Source: Vicinamibacteria bacterium
GTDB lineage: Bacteria; Acidobacteriota; Vicinamibacteria; Fen-336; JAGNNV01
Assembly (NCBI GenBank): GCA_019694155.1
Contig: JAIBCN010000011.1
Span: 1-50,322 of the forward strand
DNA length: 50,322 nucleotides
Direction of reading: 5' to 3'
Shown here: positions 8,005 to 17,215 of the stretch, in pieces
Layout of the letters: every line of letters begins with the position of its first letter
Numbering within the stretch: the stretch's first letter is position 1
Made by a program: the position numbers and the translations under genes
Notes under the pieces: generated by a model
Seen by the model: the letters and a program-made list of their open reading frames with translations, nothing else
Told to the model about the DNA's origin: nothing
Databases searched by the model: none

Positions 8005-9708
8005 TCAGACCGGAGCGGGCGTCTCCCGACGCCGCGCGCGGAGCGCCGCCGCGAAGGATTCCGCGCTGAGGGCGTCGGACCCCAGGGCCATCGCCACCGC
8101 CTCCTCCACCTCAGCCAGGGAAAACGAGGCGAGAGCGTGACGCACCTGACGTATCGAGGTCGGCGCCATCGACAGCTCGCGGTAGCCGAGACCGGCGAGC
8201 AGCAGAGCGCCCTCTCGACTCGCTGCCATTTCGCCGCAGACCGACAACGGGACATTCGCGTCCCGGGCGGCGCTCACGATTTCGCCGAGCAGCCGCACCA
8301 CCGCCGGGTGGAACGGAGCGTAGAGGTGTCCCACCCTCGGATCGGCCCGATCGACGGCGAGGGTGTACTGGATGAGGTCATTGGTGCCGACGCACAGATA
8401 GTCGAATTTCCTCCCGAGGGGCCCCGCAACCAGAGCCGCGGAGGGAATCTCGATCATCGCGCCCAGCGGCGGCCGTCGGAACGCGCGGCCCGCGGAGCGG
8501 ACCTCTCCCTCGATCTCCAGAACCAGGGCCAGGATCTCGTCGGCTTCGCGCACGCCGCCCACGAATGGAAACAGGATGCGGATCGCGGTTTCGTCGGCGG
8601 CCCGCAGCAGGGCCCGGATCTGCGGCCGGAAGTAGTCGCCGCCCCGCGAGAGCAGCCGGAAGGCGCGCAGGCCGAGCGCGGGATTCGGGCTGGAGGGGCT
8701 CGCAGGTGAGAGGTCTTCGGGCCCGAGATCGAAGGTGCGGACGGTCAGCGGATGCGGGGCCACCGCGAGAGCGAGGCGTCGATAGATCTCGAGTTGCGCG
8801 TCTTCGCTGGGCGCCCGCCCCTGGCGGGAGAGCAGGTATTCGGACCGGAAGAGTCCCACGCCCATCGCCCCGGACTCGCGGACGGTCTCGATGTCCGAAG
8901 GAAACTCGATATTGGCCCGCAGCAGAATCTCGACGCCGTCCGTGGTCCGGATCGGTCCCTCGGGCAGGCCCGCGCGCCGGTGCTCCGTGATCTTGTCCAC
9001 CCGGGTTTCGGGCGAGGGAGCGGTGTCGACATAGCCCGCGGTTCCATCCACGAAGACGAGGCTCTCGCTCAAGACCTCCGCCGTCCCGGTGCGAACACCG
9101 AGGACGCAGGGGATGGAGCGGGATCGGGCCAGGATGGCCATGTGGTGCGTGGGCGAGCCGTGGTCGGCGACGAGCGCCCCCACGAGCGACCAGTCGATTT
9201 CCGCCGCCTCGGAAGGTTTCAGATCCTGGCAGACGAGAACGACCTTCTCGCCCTTCGGCAGCACGAGGTCGCCTTTGGTGCCGCCGAGAAGGGTAAGCAC
9301 GCGATCGAGGACGTCGTCGAGATCGTGAGAGCGCTCGGCGATCACCGCGGAGGCGCGGGCGAACAGACTGCGCAATTCGTCGCATACGATGGAAAGCGCC
9401 CACTCCGCTCCGATCAGGCGTTCATCGATGAGGCTCAAGCTCCGTCCCGCGAAGAGGGGATCCTGAAGCATGAGGACCTGCGCGTCGAAAAGATAGGCGT
9501 GCGCTTCGCCGGCCTCGTGGGAGAGCCGGGCGGTGAGGTCCGAAAGCTCCGCCTGAGCGGCGCGGAACGCGGCCCGCAGCCGCTCCCGCTCACGCGGCAC
9601 GTCCGCCTTCTCGATGTGCCTGAAGGGCACGCGGCGCTCAGCGCGCCGGAACACGAACGCCTTCCCCAGCACCTGGCCGGGGGCGATGGCGAAACCTGAA
9701 AGCCTCAA
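8005..9708 (-). CDS. ptsI: Phosphoenolpyruvate-protein phosphotransferase (PTS Enzyme I)
   Basis: 567-residue cytoplasmic enzyme that autophosphorylates from PEP and passes phosphate to HPr. His189 in SPTHHMAILAR is at the classical phosphohistidine position. The PEP-binding barrel has LFRSEYL, RTFD (Arg324), GAMIEIPSA, GTNDLIQYTLAVDR and the active Cys491 in VCGEMA. The conserved DIGGDK loop reads DLGPED (327-332), losing the usual Lys. The start is TTG at 9708, overlapping the HPr stop (TTGA); longer in-frame starts would be inside the HPr gene. Last of the lpt-rpoN-hprK-rapZ-EIIA-HPr series. With no EIIB or EIIC nearby it probably serves regulation rather than sugar uptake. Confidence 0.92.
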   Translation of the reverse strand: MRLSGFAIAPGQVLGKAFVFRRAERRVPFRHIEKADVPRERERLRAAFRAAQAELSDLTARLSHEAGEAHAYLFDAQVLMLQDPLFAGRSLSLIDERLIGAEWALSIVCDELRSLFARASAVIAERSHDLDDVLDRVLTLLGGTKGDLVLPKGEKVVLVCQDLKPSEAAEIDWSLVGALVADHGSPTHHMAILARSRSIPCVLGVRTGTAEVLSESLVFVDGTAGYVDTAPSPETRVDKITEHRRAGLPEGPIRTTDGVEILLRANIEFPSDIETVRESGAMGVGLFRSEYLLSRQGRAPSEDAQLEIYRRLALAVAPHPLTVRTFDLGPEDLSPASPSSPNPALGLRAFRLLSRGGDYFRPQIRALLRAADETAIRILFPFVGGVREADEILALVLEIEGEVRSAGRAFRRPPLGAMIEIPSAALVAGPLGRKFDYLCVGTNDLIQYTLAVDRADPRVGHLYAPFHPAVVRLLGEIVSAARDANVPLSVCGEMAASREGALLLAGLGYRELSMAPTSIRQVRHALASFSLAEVEEAVAMALGSDALSAESFAAALRARRRETPAPV

Positions 9709-9980
9709 TTCTTCGGCGCCTCTCCGAATCCCGCGGCCACGAGCGCGGCGAGCGCCTTGATGGCCTCCTTCTCGTCGCGGCCCTCCGCGCGCACCTGAAT
9801 GCTCGCACCGCACGGCGCGGCGAGGAGGAGGAGGCCCAGGATGGACTTGCCGTCCATCTCCTTGTCCTTGAACACCACCGTGACCTGAGCGTCGAAGCGC
9901 GAGGCCTCCGCCACGAACCTGGCGGCGGCCCGGGCATGGAAGCCCAGGGCGTTCACGACCCGGATGGTCTTACGTCGCAC
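9705..9980 (-). CDS. ptsH: HPr family phosphocarrier protein
   Basis: 91-residue small phosphocarrier. His15 in NALGFHARAAARF is the site phosphorylated by Enzyme I, and Ser46 in MDGKSILGLL is the site phosphorylated by HPr kinase; both are at canonical positions. The loop after Ser46 is unusual (LAAPCG in place of the common LGA-K-G type). The start at 9980 lies inside the EIIA gene (11-bp overlap). The stop overlaps the Enzyme I TTG start. Co-occurrence with hprK a few genes upstream supports dual His/Ser phospho-control. Confidence 0.93.
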   Translation of the reverse strand: MRRKTIRVVNALGFHARAAARFVAEASRFDAQVTVVFKDKEMDGKSILGLLLLAAPCGASIQVRAEGRDEKEAIKALAALVAAGFGEAPKN

Positions 9981-10389
9981 GGGGGAATGGACTCGCGGCT
10001 CCCGGCTTGAGAAGATCTCCGGCGACCTGGACGCTTTCGCGCCCCTGGGCGCAGACGATCCGGGCCACCTCGGCGAGGGGCTTGCTTCGGATCTGGCAGG
10101 CCTTGATCAGCATGGGAAGGTTCACGCCCGTGACCACCTCGACCCCATCGCCTGCGAAGGGAAGGACGAGGTTCGTCGGTGTGCCGCCGAACATGTCCGT
10201 CAGCACCAGCACGTTCTTCCTGCCGCACTGGGCCAGCGCCTTGCCAATGTGGCCCTTCGCCACATCGACGTCGTCCTCCCAGTCTATGGAGAGGGCGAGG
10301 ATTCGCTCCTGGTCGCCCACGATCATCCTGAGGGCGTTCACCAGTTCCTTGGCCACGTCACCGTGGGTCACGACGAGGATTCCGATCAT
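9970..10389 (-). CDS. PTS EIIA component, mannose family (EIIA-Man)
   Basis: 139 residues. Phosphoacceptor His9 lies in ILVVTHGDVAKELV, and the fold marker VLVLTDMFGGTPTN is characteristic of Man-family IIA. In transport systems this subunit receives phosphate from HPr and passes it to EIIB. Here it stands alone, without IIB, IIC or IID, inside a regulatory gene set, so its target is probably a protein partner. ATG 10389 overlaps the rapZ stop (ATGA), and its end overlaps HPr by 11 bp. Confidence 0.9.
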   Translation of the reverse strand: MIGILVVTHGDVAKELVNALRMIVGDQERILALSIDWEDDVDVAKGHIGKALAQCGRKNVLVLTDMFGGTPTNLVLPFAGDGVEVVTGVNLPMLIKACQIRSKPLAEVARIVCAQGRESVQVAGDLLKPGAASPFPRAT

Positions 10390-11273
10390 TTCTGTTTGAG
10401 GTCGCGATGACGGAGGCGGACGGTGACACCCTCGATCCCCTCGAGGTCCGACGCCAGTTCGCGGGCAATCATGACAGAGCGGTGGCGCCCCCCGGTGCAG
10501 CCGATGGCGACGGTGAGATAGGCCTTCCCCTCGGCCACGTACTTGGGCACCACGAAGCCCAGGAAGTCCTTGAGCCTCGCCTGGAACTCGAGGGTGCCGG
10601 GGGCGCGCTTCAAATAGCGGACGATCCGCGGATCGAGGCCGGTGAGACGCCGCAGGCGCGGCTCGAAATGGGGATTCTTCAGGAAGCGCACGTCGAAGAC
10701 GAGGTCGGCCTCCGTGGGCAGGCCGTGCTTGAAGCCGAAGGAAAGGACGGTGAGCACGAGGCCGCTGCCCGACTGGCTCGCGCCGAAATGCTCCTGCACG
10801 TAACCCTTGAGATCATGGACGCTGAGCGTCGAGGTGTCCAGGATGAGGTCGGCAAGCCGGCGGATCGCGGTGAGGGCCTGCCTCTCCTCGCGGATGCCGT
10901 CGCGCACCGGCTGGTTGGTGGCGAGGGGATGAGCGCGGCGGGTCTCGGAGAAGCGGCGGATGAGCGCGGCGTCCGAAGCCTCGAGGAAGATCAGGCTGAC
11001 CTTCACCTTCTGCCGCTTCAGCTTCTCGAAGGCGCGGCCGAAGTGGGTGACGAAATTCGGCTCGCGCATGTCGACCACGAGCGCCGCTCGCGGCGTGGCC
11101 GTGGCGTTCAGGAAATCGACGAAGCCGGGCAGGAGCTTGGTTGGCAGATTGTCGACGCAGAAGAACCCGAGATCCTCGAGCGCGTTGGCGGCGTGGGACT
11201 TCCCGGAGCCGGAAAGGCCGGAGATGATGACGATCTCGGCCGCCGGATTGGCGTGCGAACGCGCTGCCCTCAA
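10386..11273 (-). CDS. rapZ: RNase adapter / nucleotide-binding protein RapZ (YvcJ family)
   Basis: 295 residues. N-terminal P-loop GLSGSGKS at 19-26, then LEDLGFFCVDNLP, a family hallmark. The C-terminal domain carries LSFGFKHGLP, DVRFLKNPHF and GCTGGRHRSV, the ligand-binding signature. In enterobacteria RapZ presents GlmZ-type sRNAs to RNase E and senses glucosamine-6-phosphate; in this lineage the partner is unknown. The TTG start at 11273 overlaps the hprK stop (TTGA). Next to rpoN, hprK and PTS genes it fits the conserved rpoN-operon neighbourhood. Confidence 0.94.
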   Translation of the reverse strand: MRAARSHANPAAEIVIISGLSGSGKSHAANALEDLGFFCVDNLPTKLLPGFVDFLNATATPRAALVVDMREPNFVTHFGRAFEKLKRQKVKVSLIFLEASDAALIRRFSETRRAHPLATNQPVRDGIREERQALTAIRRLADLILDTSTLSVHDLKGYVQEHFGASQSGSGLVLTVLSFGFKHGLPTEADLVFDVRFLKNPHFEPRLRRLTGLDPRIVRYLKRAPGTLEFQARLKDFLGFVVPKYVAEGKAYLTVAIGCTGGRHRSVMIARELASDLEGIEGVTVRLRHRDLKQK

Positions 11274-12229
11274 GGCCGGTCCTTCGCGCGGGGCGCCCGC
11301 AGCGCCTCCACGCGGCTCAGCAGGGTGGCGGTGGCGTCGTGACCGCGCGCCCGGAGCAGGAGGTTCTTGGCCGCGAGCTCGACGAGGAGCGCCACGTTGC
11401 GGCCGGGGGCCACGGGCAGCCGGAGGAGGGGAATCTCGACGTCGAGGATGGACTCGGTCTCGCGATGAAGACCAAGCCGGTCATAGGCCTTCCGCGGATT
11501 CCATTTTTCCAGCCGCACCACGAGGTCGATGGTCTGTTCCGGGCTCACCGCGGAAACGCCATACAGGTCCTGGATGTTGAGTATCCCGAGCCCCCGGATC
11601 TCCATGTGATCGCGGGTCGGCTGAGGCGAGGCGCCGAGCAGGCCCTGGCTGGTGGCCTTGAGGTCGACGGCGTCGTCGGAGACGAGGCGGTGGCCCCGGT
11701 CGACGAGTTCGAGGCCGCACTCGGACTTTCCGATCCCGGAGTCGCCCCGGATGAAGACTCCCACGCCGAGAACGTCAATGAGCACGCCGTGAAGCCGCCC
11801 GGTGCGCGCGAGCCGGTCCTCGAGAAACTCGGTCAGGCGCTTGATGAAGGGCGTCGAATCGAGATCGGTGGCGAGCAGGGGAATCCCGCGGCGATCGGAT
11901 TCGCGCTGCAGTTCGGGAGGCACGTCGAGGCCCCGCGTCACCACCACGCAGCACAGCTCGCGGGCCATGAGGCGGCGCAGCACGGCCGCGCGCTGCTTCA
12001 TCGACAATGTCTTCAGGTAGGACGACTCGCTGCCCCCCAGGATCTGCACGCGGCCGGGGCTCAGGTAGCGCGTGAAGCCGGTGAGGGCAAGGCCCGGCCT
12101 TTGCACCCGCGACCGGTCGATGAGGTTCTTGAGCCCCGCCCCTCCCCCGACGAGGCGAAGGCCCATGGGAGCCGCGGCCTCGCTCAGCAGCGCTTCAACA
12201 GCAACGCGCGGAGGGGAGGCCTTCTTCAC
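11270..12229 (-). CDS. hprK: HPr kinase/phosphorylase
   Basis: 319 residues. The N-terminal domain (about 1-130) precedes a C-terminal kinase with Walker A RGDSGIGKSE (161-170), His147-Gly148 in GRLHGVLIDV, and the family signature MEIRGLGILNIQDLYG. The enzyme phosphorylates Ser46 of HPr with ATP or PPi and reverses the reaction, tying PTS state to energy status. The GTG start at 12229 overlaps the rpoN stop (GTGA). HPr with a matching Ser46 is encoded three genes downstream, so a complete kinase-substrate pair exists in the operon. Confidence 0.95.
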   Translation of the reverse strand: MKKASPPRVAVEALLSEAAAPMGLRLVGGGAGLKNLIDRSRVQRPGLALTGFTRYLSPGRVQILGGSESSYLKTLSMKQRAAVLRRLMARELCCVVVTRGLDVPPELQRESDRRGIPLLATDLDSTPFIKRLTEFLEDRLARTGRLHGVLIDVLGVGVFIRGDSGIGKSECGLELVDRGHRLVSDDAVDLKATSQGLLGASPQPTRDHMEIRGLGILNIQDLYGVSAVSPEQTIDLVVRLEKWNPRKAYDRLGLHRETESILDVEIPLLRLPVAPGRNVALLVELAAKNLLLRARGHDATATLLSRVEALRAPRAKDRP

Positions 12230-13854
12230 CGCGGCCGGCCCTTGCGTTCGGATGAACTCGGAATCCGCATCTCCTCGCGATACTTCGCCACCGTGCGGCG
12301 TGCGATGGTGGTGCCCTGGTACGAGAGCACCTGGCCGATCTGGGCGTCGGAAAGAGGCTTGCCCGGGGTCTCCGCGTCGATCATCTGGCGGATCTTCTCC
12401 TTGATGGCGACCGAGCTCACCGACTCGCCCGAGTCGCCCTTGAGGCCGGAGTGGAAGAAGAACTTCAGGGGCAGAACTCCCTGGGGGGTGTGGGCGTGCT
12501 TGTTCTGGACGATGCGCGAGACCGTGGACTCGTGCATCGAAATATCGTCGGCCACGTCGCGCAGCACCATGGGGCGAAGCGCCGAAATGCCCTGCTCGAA
12601 GAACGCCTCCTGGCGGCGGACGATGGAGTCCGCGACCTTGTAGAGCGTCCGCTGCCTCTGATCGACGCTCTTGATGAGGAAGAGCGCGCTCCTCATCTTG
12701 TCGCGCACGTACGTCTTCGCCTCATCGTCGGCCGGAGACCCCGCGTTCAGGAACTGCCGGTAGCTCGAGGAAATCCGCAGGCGCGGGAGAGAGTCATCGT
12801 TCAGCTCCACCACGAACTGCCCGTCCTTCTTGAAGATCATGACGTCGGGCACCACGTAGGACGGCGCCTTGGCGGAAAGCGTGCTGCCCGGGCGCGGGTC
12901 GAGCCCTTCGATCAGGTCGAGCCAGTCCAGCACTTCGGCTTCCGGCTTCCCGAGCACGCGAACGAGGCCCGCCACGTCCCGCATCTCGAGCGCCCGCATG
13001 TGCGACTCGACGATGGTGACCGCGGGCGTATCGCCGAACCCGAAGAATCGCAGCTGGATGAGCAGGCACTCCCGGAGGTCGCGGGCTCCCACGCCGGCCG
13101 GGTCGAAGGTCTGGATCAGCGCGAGGGCTTTCTCGGCGGCGTGGCGGTGGAGTTCGGGATCGAGTCCCATGGCGACGCAGATCTCGTCGAGGGTGGTGGG
13201 AACGATCTTGCCGCAGACCGAGTGGTCGCTCGCTTCGCAGGACGGATCGTGGGTCCGGAGATAGCCGTCGTCGTCGAGGTTCTGGATGATGGCTTCACCG
13301 AGATCGCGCACGATGCCGGGGGTGGCATCGTGGCGCAGCTGGACCATCAGGTGGTCGCGCAGATCGATGGTGGTGGAGAGGCGATTCTCGATCGAGTACT
13401 CGGAGTCGGGGTCGCTTTGCGCCATGTCGCGAACGCCGACGTCGTCGACCACGTTCTCGAAGAGCTTGTCGATGTCCGAATCCTGGAGCGCCGTCTGCTC
13501 GGCCGGCAGCGGCTCGAGGGCGGCGTCGAGTTGAGGCTCCGTGGCCCCCACTTCCGCGGGAGCCGGTTCCACCGACTCCGCGATCGAGTCCGAGGCCCCT
13601 TGGTCGGCGTCGAATTCGGCATCGGCTCCAGGAGAGCCGTCCGCGCCCTCGCTGTCCGTTTCCGGGGCGGGGCCGGTCAGTTCATCGTCGGGGATCTCCT
13701 CGAGGAGCGGGTTTTCGACCATCTCCTGGTTGATGACATCCGCGAGCTCGAGGGTGGTGAGAGGCAGCAGCTTGATCGCCTGCTGCATGGCCGGGGTGAG
13801 GACGAGTCGCTGCGACAGCTTGGGCGAGAGTGACAGGCGTTGCTGAAGTGCCAT
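12226..13854 (-). CDS. rpoN: RNA polymerase sigma-54 factor
   Basis: 542 residues. The N-terminal activator-interacting region starts LQQRLSLSPKLSQRLVLTP and continues to EMVENPLLEE. An acidic linker of about 90 residues (region II) follows. The core-binding and DNA-binding regions end in the RpoN box ARRTVAKYRE, near the C-terminus, with SSERKGRPR after it. It directs transcription from -24/-12 promoters with AAA+ activators. One exact consensus site for it occurs in this window at 3584-3599. It sits 3 bp downstream of lptB, the order seen in many Gram-negative bacteria. Confidence 0.96.
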   Translation of the reverse strand: MALQQRLSLSPKLSQRLVLTPAMQQAIKLLPLTTLELADVINQEMVENPLLEEIPDDELTGPAPETDSEGADGSPGADAEFDADQGASDSIAESVEPAPAEVGATEPQLDAALEPLPAEQTALQDSDIDKLFENVVDDVGVRDMAQSDPDSEYSIENRLSTTIDLRDHLMVQLRHDATPGIVRDLGEAIIQNLDDDGYLRTHDPSCEASDHSVCGKIVPTTLDEICVAMGLDPELHRHAAEKALALIQTFDPAGVGARDLRECLLIQLRFFGFGDTPAVTIVESHMRALEMRDVAGLVRVLGKPEAEVLDWLDLIEGLDPRPGSTLSAKAPSYVVPDVMIFKKDGQFVVELNDDSLPRLRISSSYRQFLNAGSPADDEAKTYVRDKMRSALFLIKSVDQRQRTLYKVADSIVRRQEAFFEQGISALRPMVLRDVADDISMHESTVSRIVQNKHAHTPQGVLPLKFFFHSGLKGDSGESVSSVAIKEKIRQMIDAETPGKPLSDAQIGQVLSYQGTTIARRTVAKYREEMRIPSSSERKGRPR

Positions 13855-13857
13855 CGT

Positions 13858-14613
13858 CTAGGCCCTGGTCTCGGGAAGCATGAGGTCGAAATCATCGCCC
13901 AGGTAGACGCGCCGCACCTCGGCATCGGTGGCGAGCGCTCTGGGCGTGCCCGCGCGGAACACCTCACCATCGCGGATGATGTACGCGCGGTCGGTGATGC
14001 GCAGGGTCTCGCGGACGTTGTGGTCGGTGATGAGGATCCCGAGGCCGCGCTTCCTGAGGTACGCGATGATCCTCTGGATGTCGGCGACCGCGATGGGGTC
14101 GATACCCGCGAAGGGCTCGTCGAGCAGGATGAACAGGGGCGAGGCGGCCAGGGCCCGGCAGATCTCGAGACGGCGGCGTTCCCCGCCCGACAGGGTATCG
14201 GCGCGCTGGTGGGCGAGCCCCGCGATGCCGAGCTCCTGCAGGAGTTCCCGGGCCCGGGTCTTCTGCTCGCGAAGGGAGTAGCCGAGGGTCTCGAGCACGG
14301 CGAGCACGTTCTCCTCGGTGGAGAGCTTCCGGAAGACGCTCGTCTCCTGGGGCAGGTAGCCGATGCCCGCGCGCGCGCGCAGGTACATGGGAAGGCTCGT
14401 GATGTCGTCCCGTCCCAGGAACACCGATCCCGAGCGCGGTTTGGTGAGGCCCACCACCATGTAGAAAGTCGTGGTCTTCCCGGCCCCGTTGGGCCCCAGA
14501 AGTCCCACCACCTCTCCGGTGGCGATCTCGATGCTGACGTCCTTCACCACCACGCGGGACCCGTAGGCCTTGGTGAGGCCTTCCGCGCGCAGCACGATTT
14601 GAGGCGCGCTCAC
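13858..14613 (-). CDS. lptB: LPS export ABC transporter ATP-binding protein LptB
   Basis: 251-residue ATPase of the LptB2FG complex that extracts LPS from the inner membrane. Walker [18 protein letters not shown], signature [15 protein letters not shown], and Walker [18 protein letters not shown] (followed by DIQRIIAYL) are all LptB-specific. The GTG start at 14613 overlaps the stop of the upstream lptC/lptA-like gene (GTGA). The permeases LptF and LptG are not in the window. Confidence 0.95.
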   Translation of the reverse strand: MSAPQIVLRAEGLTKAYGSRVVVKDVSIEIATGEVVGLLGPNGAGKTTTFYMVVGLTKPRSGSVFLGRDDITSLPMYLRARAGIGYLPQETSVFRKLSTEENVLAVLETLGYSLREQKTRARELLQELGIAGLAHQRADTLSGGERRRLEICRALAASPLFILLDEPFAGIDPIAVADIQRIIAYLRKRGLGILITDHNVRETLRITDRAYIIRDGEVFRAGTPRALATDAEVRRVYLGDDFDLMLPETRA

Positions 14614-16673
14614 GGTTTGATGATCTTTCTTTGAAGCACGGTTTCGGTTCGCCCTTCCTCCCCCACCACTTCCACCTGGTCTCCCGAAGTGAAGAAGACC
14701 ACGGACTTCCCCTGGACGCGACGTCCCTGCGCCTCGAGTTTCACCGGCGTGCCGGCCATGGCCACACGGCCATCCTGGGGAGTGTATAGAAGCCGGGCTC
14801 CCTCCGCGGTTCGGTCGAGGGCCTTGATCGAGACGAGCCCGCCCTGCGCTTCCAGGCTCTTGATCTCGAAGCCTCCGGCGGGGCCCAGTCCGACCAGGAT
14901 CTCGGGCGCCCTGGTTTCGAAGTCCTTCTGCTTCACCGAGGCCGCGCCGAGGAACGCGAAACGTCGATCCGCGGGGGTGTAGGTCATCTTTGCCGCACGC
15001 GCCTCGAGGCCGGCTCCCGTCGCTCCACCCCCCACCAGGATTTCCACGTCGGTATCCGCGGCGATCCGGGCTCCCTGGGGCGACTCGACGGTCTCGATGC
15101 TGAGGGCGCGCATTTCGTCCTCGCCCGCGCGGAACACGACCCGGTCGAGATATTGAGTCCGCTTCAGCGGGGCCTCGTAGATGACCTGGCGGGAGGTGGC
15201 CAGGAGGTCGGATCCCGCGGTGCCGAAGGGCGCCCCCGGAATGCCGCCCTTCTGCGTGTGCCTGACCCCGCCCCAGGCTCGGAACGATCCGACCCGGGTG
15301 TCGATGTCGATGGCCGAGGAGAGCAGGGAGACCTTGGTGAGCGTGTCGTCGAAGGACGCGCCGCCGGACACCACCATGCGGGCGGTCTTCTCGGAGAACT
15401 CGGCCTTGCTTCCCTTCCCGCGCTGGTTCTTTCTCTCGAAGATCACGTTCTCGTCGAAGGTGATCGACTCCGCCTCCCCGGTTTGCGGGTCGAGTCTCGC
15501 GAAGAAGTAGGTGGCGGAGATCGACCGAAGATCTCCGGCCGCGGGGGTCAGGGGAATGAAGCGGACGCTGGTGTTGAAATTGCCCTGGTATTCCTTGAGC
15601 TTCCCGCCCGGCCCGAACTTGAAGACCAGGGCGTCGGCCCTGATCTCGCGGCGCTCGGGTGGCTCGCCGGGGCCGGACTCCACGACCATCAGGCCTTCCG
15701 GCCCCGCAGACACCTCCTCGAGCACGCGGCCTTCACCGAACGTCATGTCGAGCCTCCGGCCGCGAATGGTCTTGCGGCCGGTGGCGCGGGGGAAGGAGAA
15801 GCCGAGAGCGGCGGTGTCGCCCTGCGCAACGAGTTCGAAGCCATCCCGAAAAAGGGCCCGGTAGATCGCGCGATCCGCCCCGAAGTAGAGCTCCAGTGAT
15901 CCCGAAGTCGTCCGATTGGCGCCCTGCTTGACCTGCACATTCCCCTCGAGAAAAAGGGCATTCTGCTCGCGCGACAGGCATCCGGAACTGGCGTCGATGT
16001 CGGCGGGGGCGTCGTCGGGGTCCCGGAGTCGGATCTTCACGTTCTTGAAGAACGTGATGGAGTCGCTCCAACTCTCGTAGAGCATGCCAAGCGCCTCGCC
16101 TGAGATGTCCTTGCGATGCCAGCGGACCTGACGTTCGCTCTGGGCCAGGCCATCGCGCCCGTCATAGAAGAGCTCGTCGGTTTCCAGAACGAAACCATCG
16201 TCGGTGGTCATCCTCACGTGGCCCTGGAACAGGGCCGAAGGCCGGCTCGCCACGTGCTGGGCATGGTCGGCCACGATTTCCATGGTGGCCTGACGACCCT
16301 GGGTGGTGAAGGGTATGCGGGCCTTCACGGTGTCGAGGAAGCGCCGCTCGGTCTCCTTTCCAGACGAGCCTTTGGCCTCGAGTTCCACCCCTTTCTTCCC
16401 CGATGCGCTGTACTGCTCGAAGACCAGGGATTCGAGCTTGTCCGCCTTCGGGTCGGTAGGGGCATAGCCCGTTGAAGGAGCAGGAACGGCGCCGGGCGCC
16501 GGCGTCCCCTGCGAAGGCGCGCTCGAAATGGGCTTCGGTCGCGGCCGGAACAGGGCCTGCAGAACCGCGCCGGCGACGCCGATCACCACCACGAGGGCAA
16601 GCGCTCTCAGGACCCACGTGGGATTTGAACGGAGCGCACTCGCCCTGCGCTTTTCCTGGAACGACTCTTGCAT
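14610..16673 (-). CDS. lptC: LPS-transport periplasmic protein with LptC-like anchor and LptA/OstA-like region
   Basis: 687 residues, far longer than LptC or LptA alone (each roughly 190). A basic cytoplasmic start and one transmembrane segment (about 20-40) are followed by a Pro/Ala linker. The LptC-like part begins around [22 protein letters not shown]. Successive OstA-type beta-jellyroll repeats follow (for example [88 protein letters not shown]). It would form a continuous periplasmic LPS slide anchored to the inner membrane. ATG 16673 was chosen over longer starts because it opens directly on the anchor and follows a promoter. It is the first gene of the operon. Confidence 0.8.
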   Translation of the reverse strand: MQESFQEKRRASALRSNPTWVLRALALVVVIGVAGAVLQALFRPRPKPISSAPSQGTPAPGAVPAPSTGYAPTDPKADKLESLVFEQYSASGKKGVELEAKGSSGKETERRFLDTVKARIPFTTQGRQATMEIVADHAQHVASRPSALFQGHVRMTTDDGFVLETDELFYDGRDGLAQSERQVRWHRKDISGEALGMLYESWSDSITFFKNVKIRLRDPDDAPADIDASSGCLSREQNALFLEGNVQVKQGANRTTSGSLELYFGADRAIYRALFRDGFELVAQGDTAALGFSFPRATGRKTIRGRRLDMTFGEGRVLEEVSAGPEGLMVVESGPGEPPERREIRADALVFKFGPGGKLKEYQGNFNTSVRFIPLTPAAGDLRSISATYFFARLDPQTGEAESITFDENVIFERKNQRGKGSKAEFSEKTARMVVSGGASFDDTLTKVSLLSSAIDIDTRVGSFRAWGGVRHTQKGGIPGAPFGTAGSDLLATSRQVIYEAPLKRTQYLDRVVFRAGEDEMRALSIETVESPQGARIAADTDVEILVGGGATGAGLEARAAKMTYTPADRRFAFLGAASVKQKDFETRAPEILVGLGPAGGFEIKSLEAQGGLVSIKALDRTAEGARLLYTPQDGRVAMAGTPVKLEAQGRRVQGKSVVFFTSGDQVEVVGEEGRTETVLQRKIIKP

Positions 16674-16682
16674 CCGGCCACG

Positions 16683-16712
16683 GTTATAGACCGATCTCTC
16701 GGTTAGGGGCAA
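16683..16712 (-). promoter_or_regulatory. Sigma-70-type promoter of the lpt-rpoN-PTS operon
   Basis: On the minus strand TTGCCC (16712-16707), an 18-bp spacer and TATAAC (16688-16683) form a good -35/-10 pair. The spacer contains the dyad ACCGA-GAGA-TCGGT, a possible operator. TATAAC ends nine bases before ATG 16673 and no Shine-Dalgarno sequence lies between, so the transcript may be leaderless or nearly so. Confidence 0.55.
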
Positions 16713-16907
16713 GTTTTCCCCATGCCGGGGACCCCGTCCTGCTTCGCAAGGGCTTAGGGTCGCGGCGGTCCGAAAGCGAGTAGGACCTTCACGCCCACGG
16801 TCGTCTCTCTCCCGAGGATCCGAACCGCCCAAGAGGCTTTCGGCTCCTGTTTGTGACCCCCCCCGGGCATCCACCAGAAGACGCAGGAAAACAGGAGAGA
16901 GAAGGAA

Positions 16908-17204
16908 ATGCGTATTGAATTCATCGACAAGGCCAACGGCCCCAAGAACCTCATCAGCGAAGCGGAGATCTTCTTCGACGCCGAAGACGGCCTGCTCGCC
17001 GGGCTGAAGCTCACAGGCTTCACCCTCTGGCGAACCGAGAAGGGAGAGCCGAGCGTCACCGTGCCCGCGCGGTCCTGGGGTGAAGGTTCGGAACGTCAGT
17101 TCTGGGACCTCCTTCGGGTAGGGGACGGCGGGGTCGAGGCCATGAGGCGCTTGAAGCTGGCCTTGTGCGACCAGCACCGCCTGCGGGACCGAAACACCGC
17201 CTAG
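16908..17204 (+). CDS. Small conserved-looking cytoplasmic protein, function unknown
   Basis: 98 residues: begins MRIEFIDKANGPKNLISEAE, then GLLAGLKLTGFTLWR and SVTVPARSWGEG, ending in a charged helix. The strong ribosome site (GGAGAGAGAAGGA) just upstream and the following hairpin terminator show it is a real monocistronic gene. The pattern of GLKL-GF-W followed by V-VPAR is faintly reminiscent of SpoVG-like folds, but I cannot assign it. No signal peptide or membrane segment. It is divergent from the lpt operon and shares its 234-bp promoter region. Confidence 0.75.
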   Translation: MRIEFIDKANGPKNLISEAEIFFDAEDGLLAGLKLTGFTLWRTEKGEPSVTVPARSWGEGSERQFWDLLRVGDGGVEAMRRLKLALCDQHRLRDRNTA

Positions 17205-17215
17205 AAGATCCCGGC

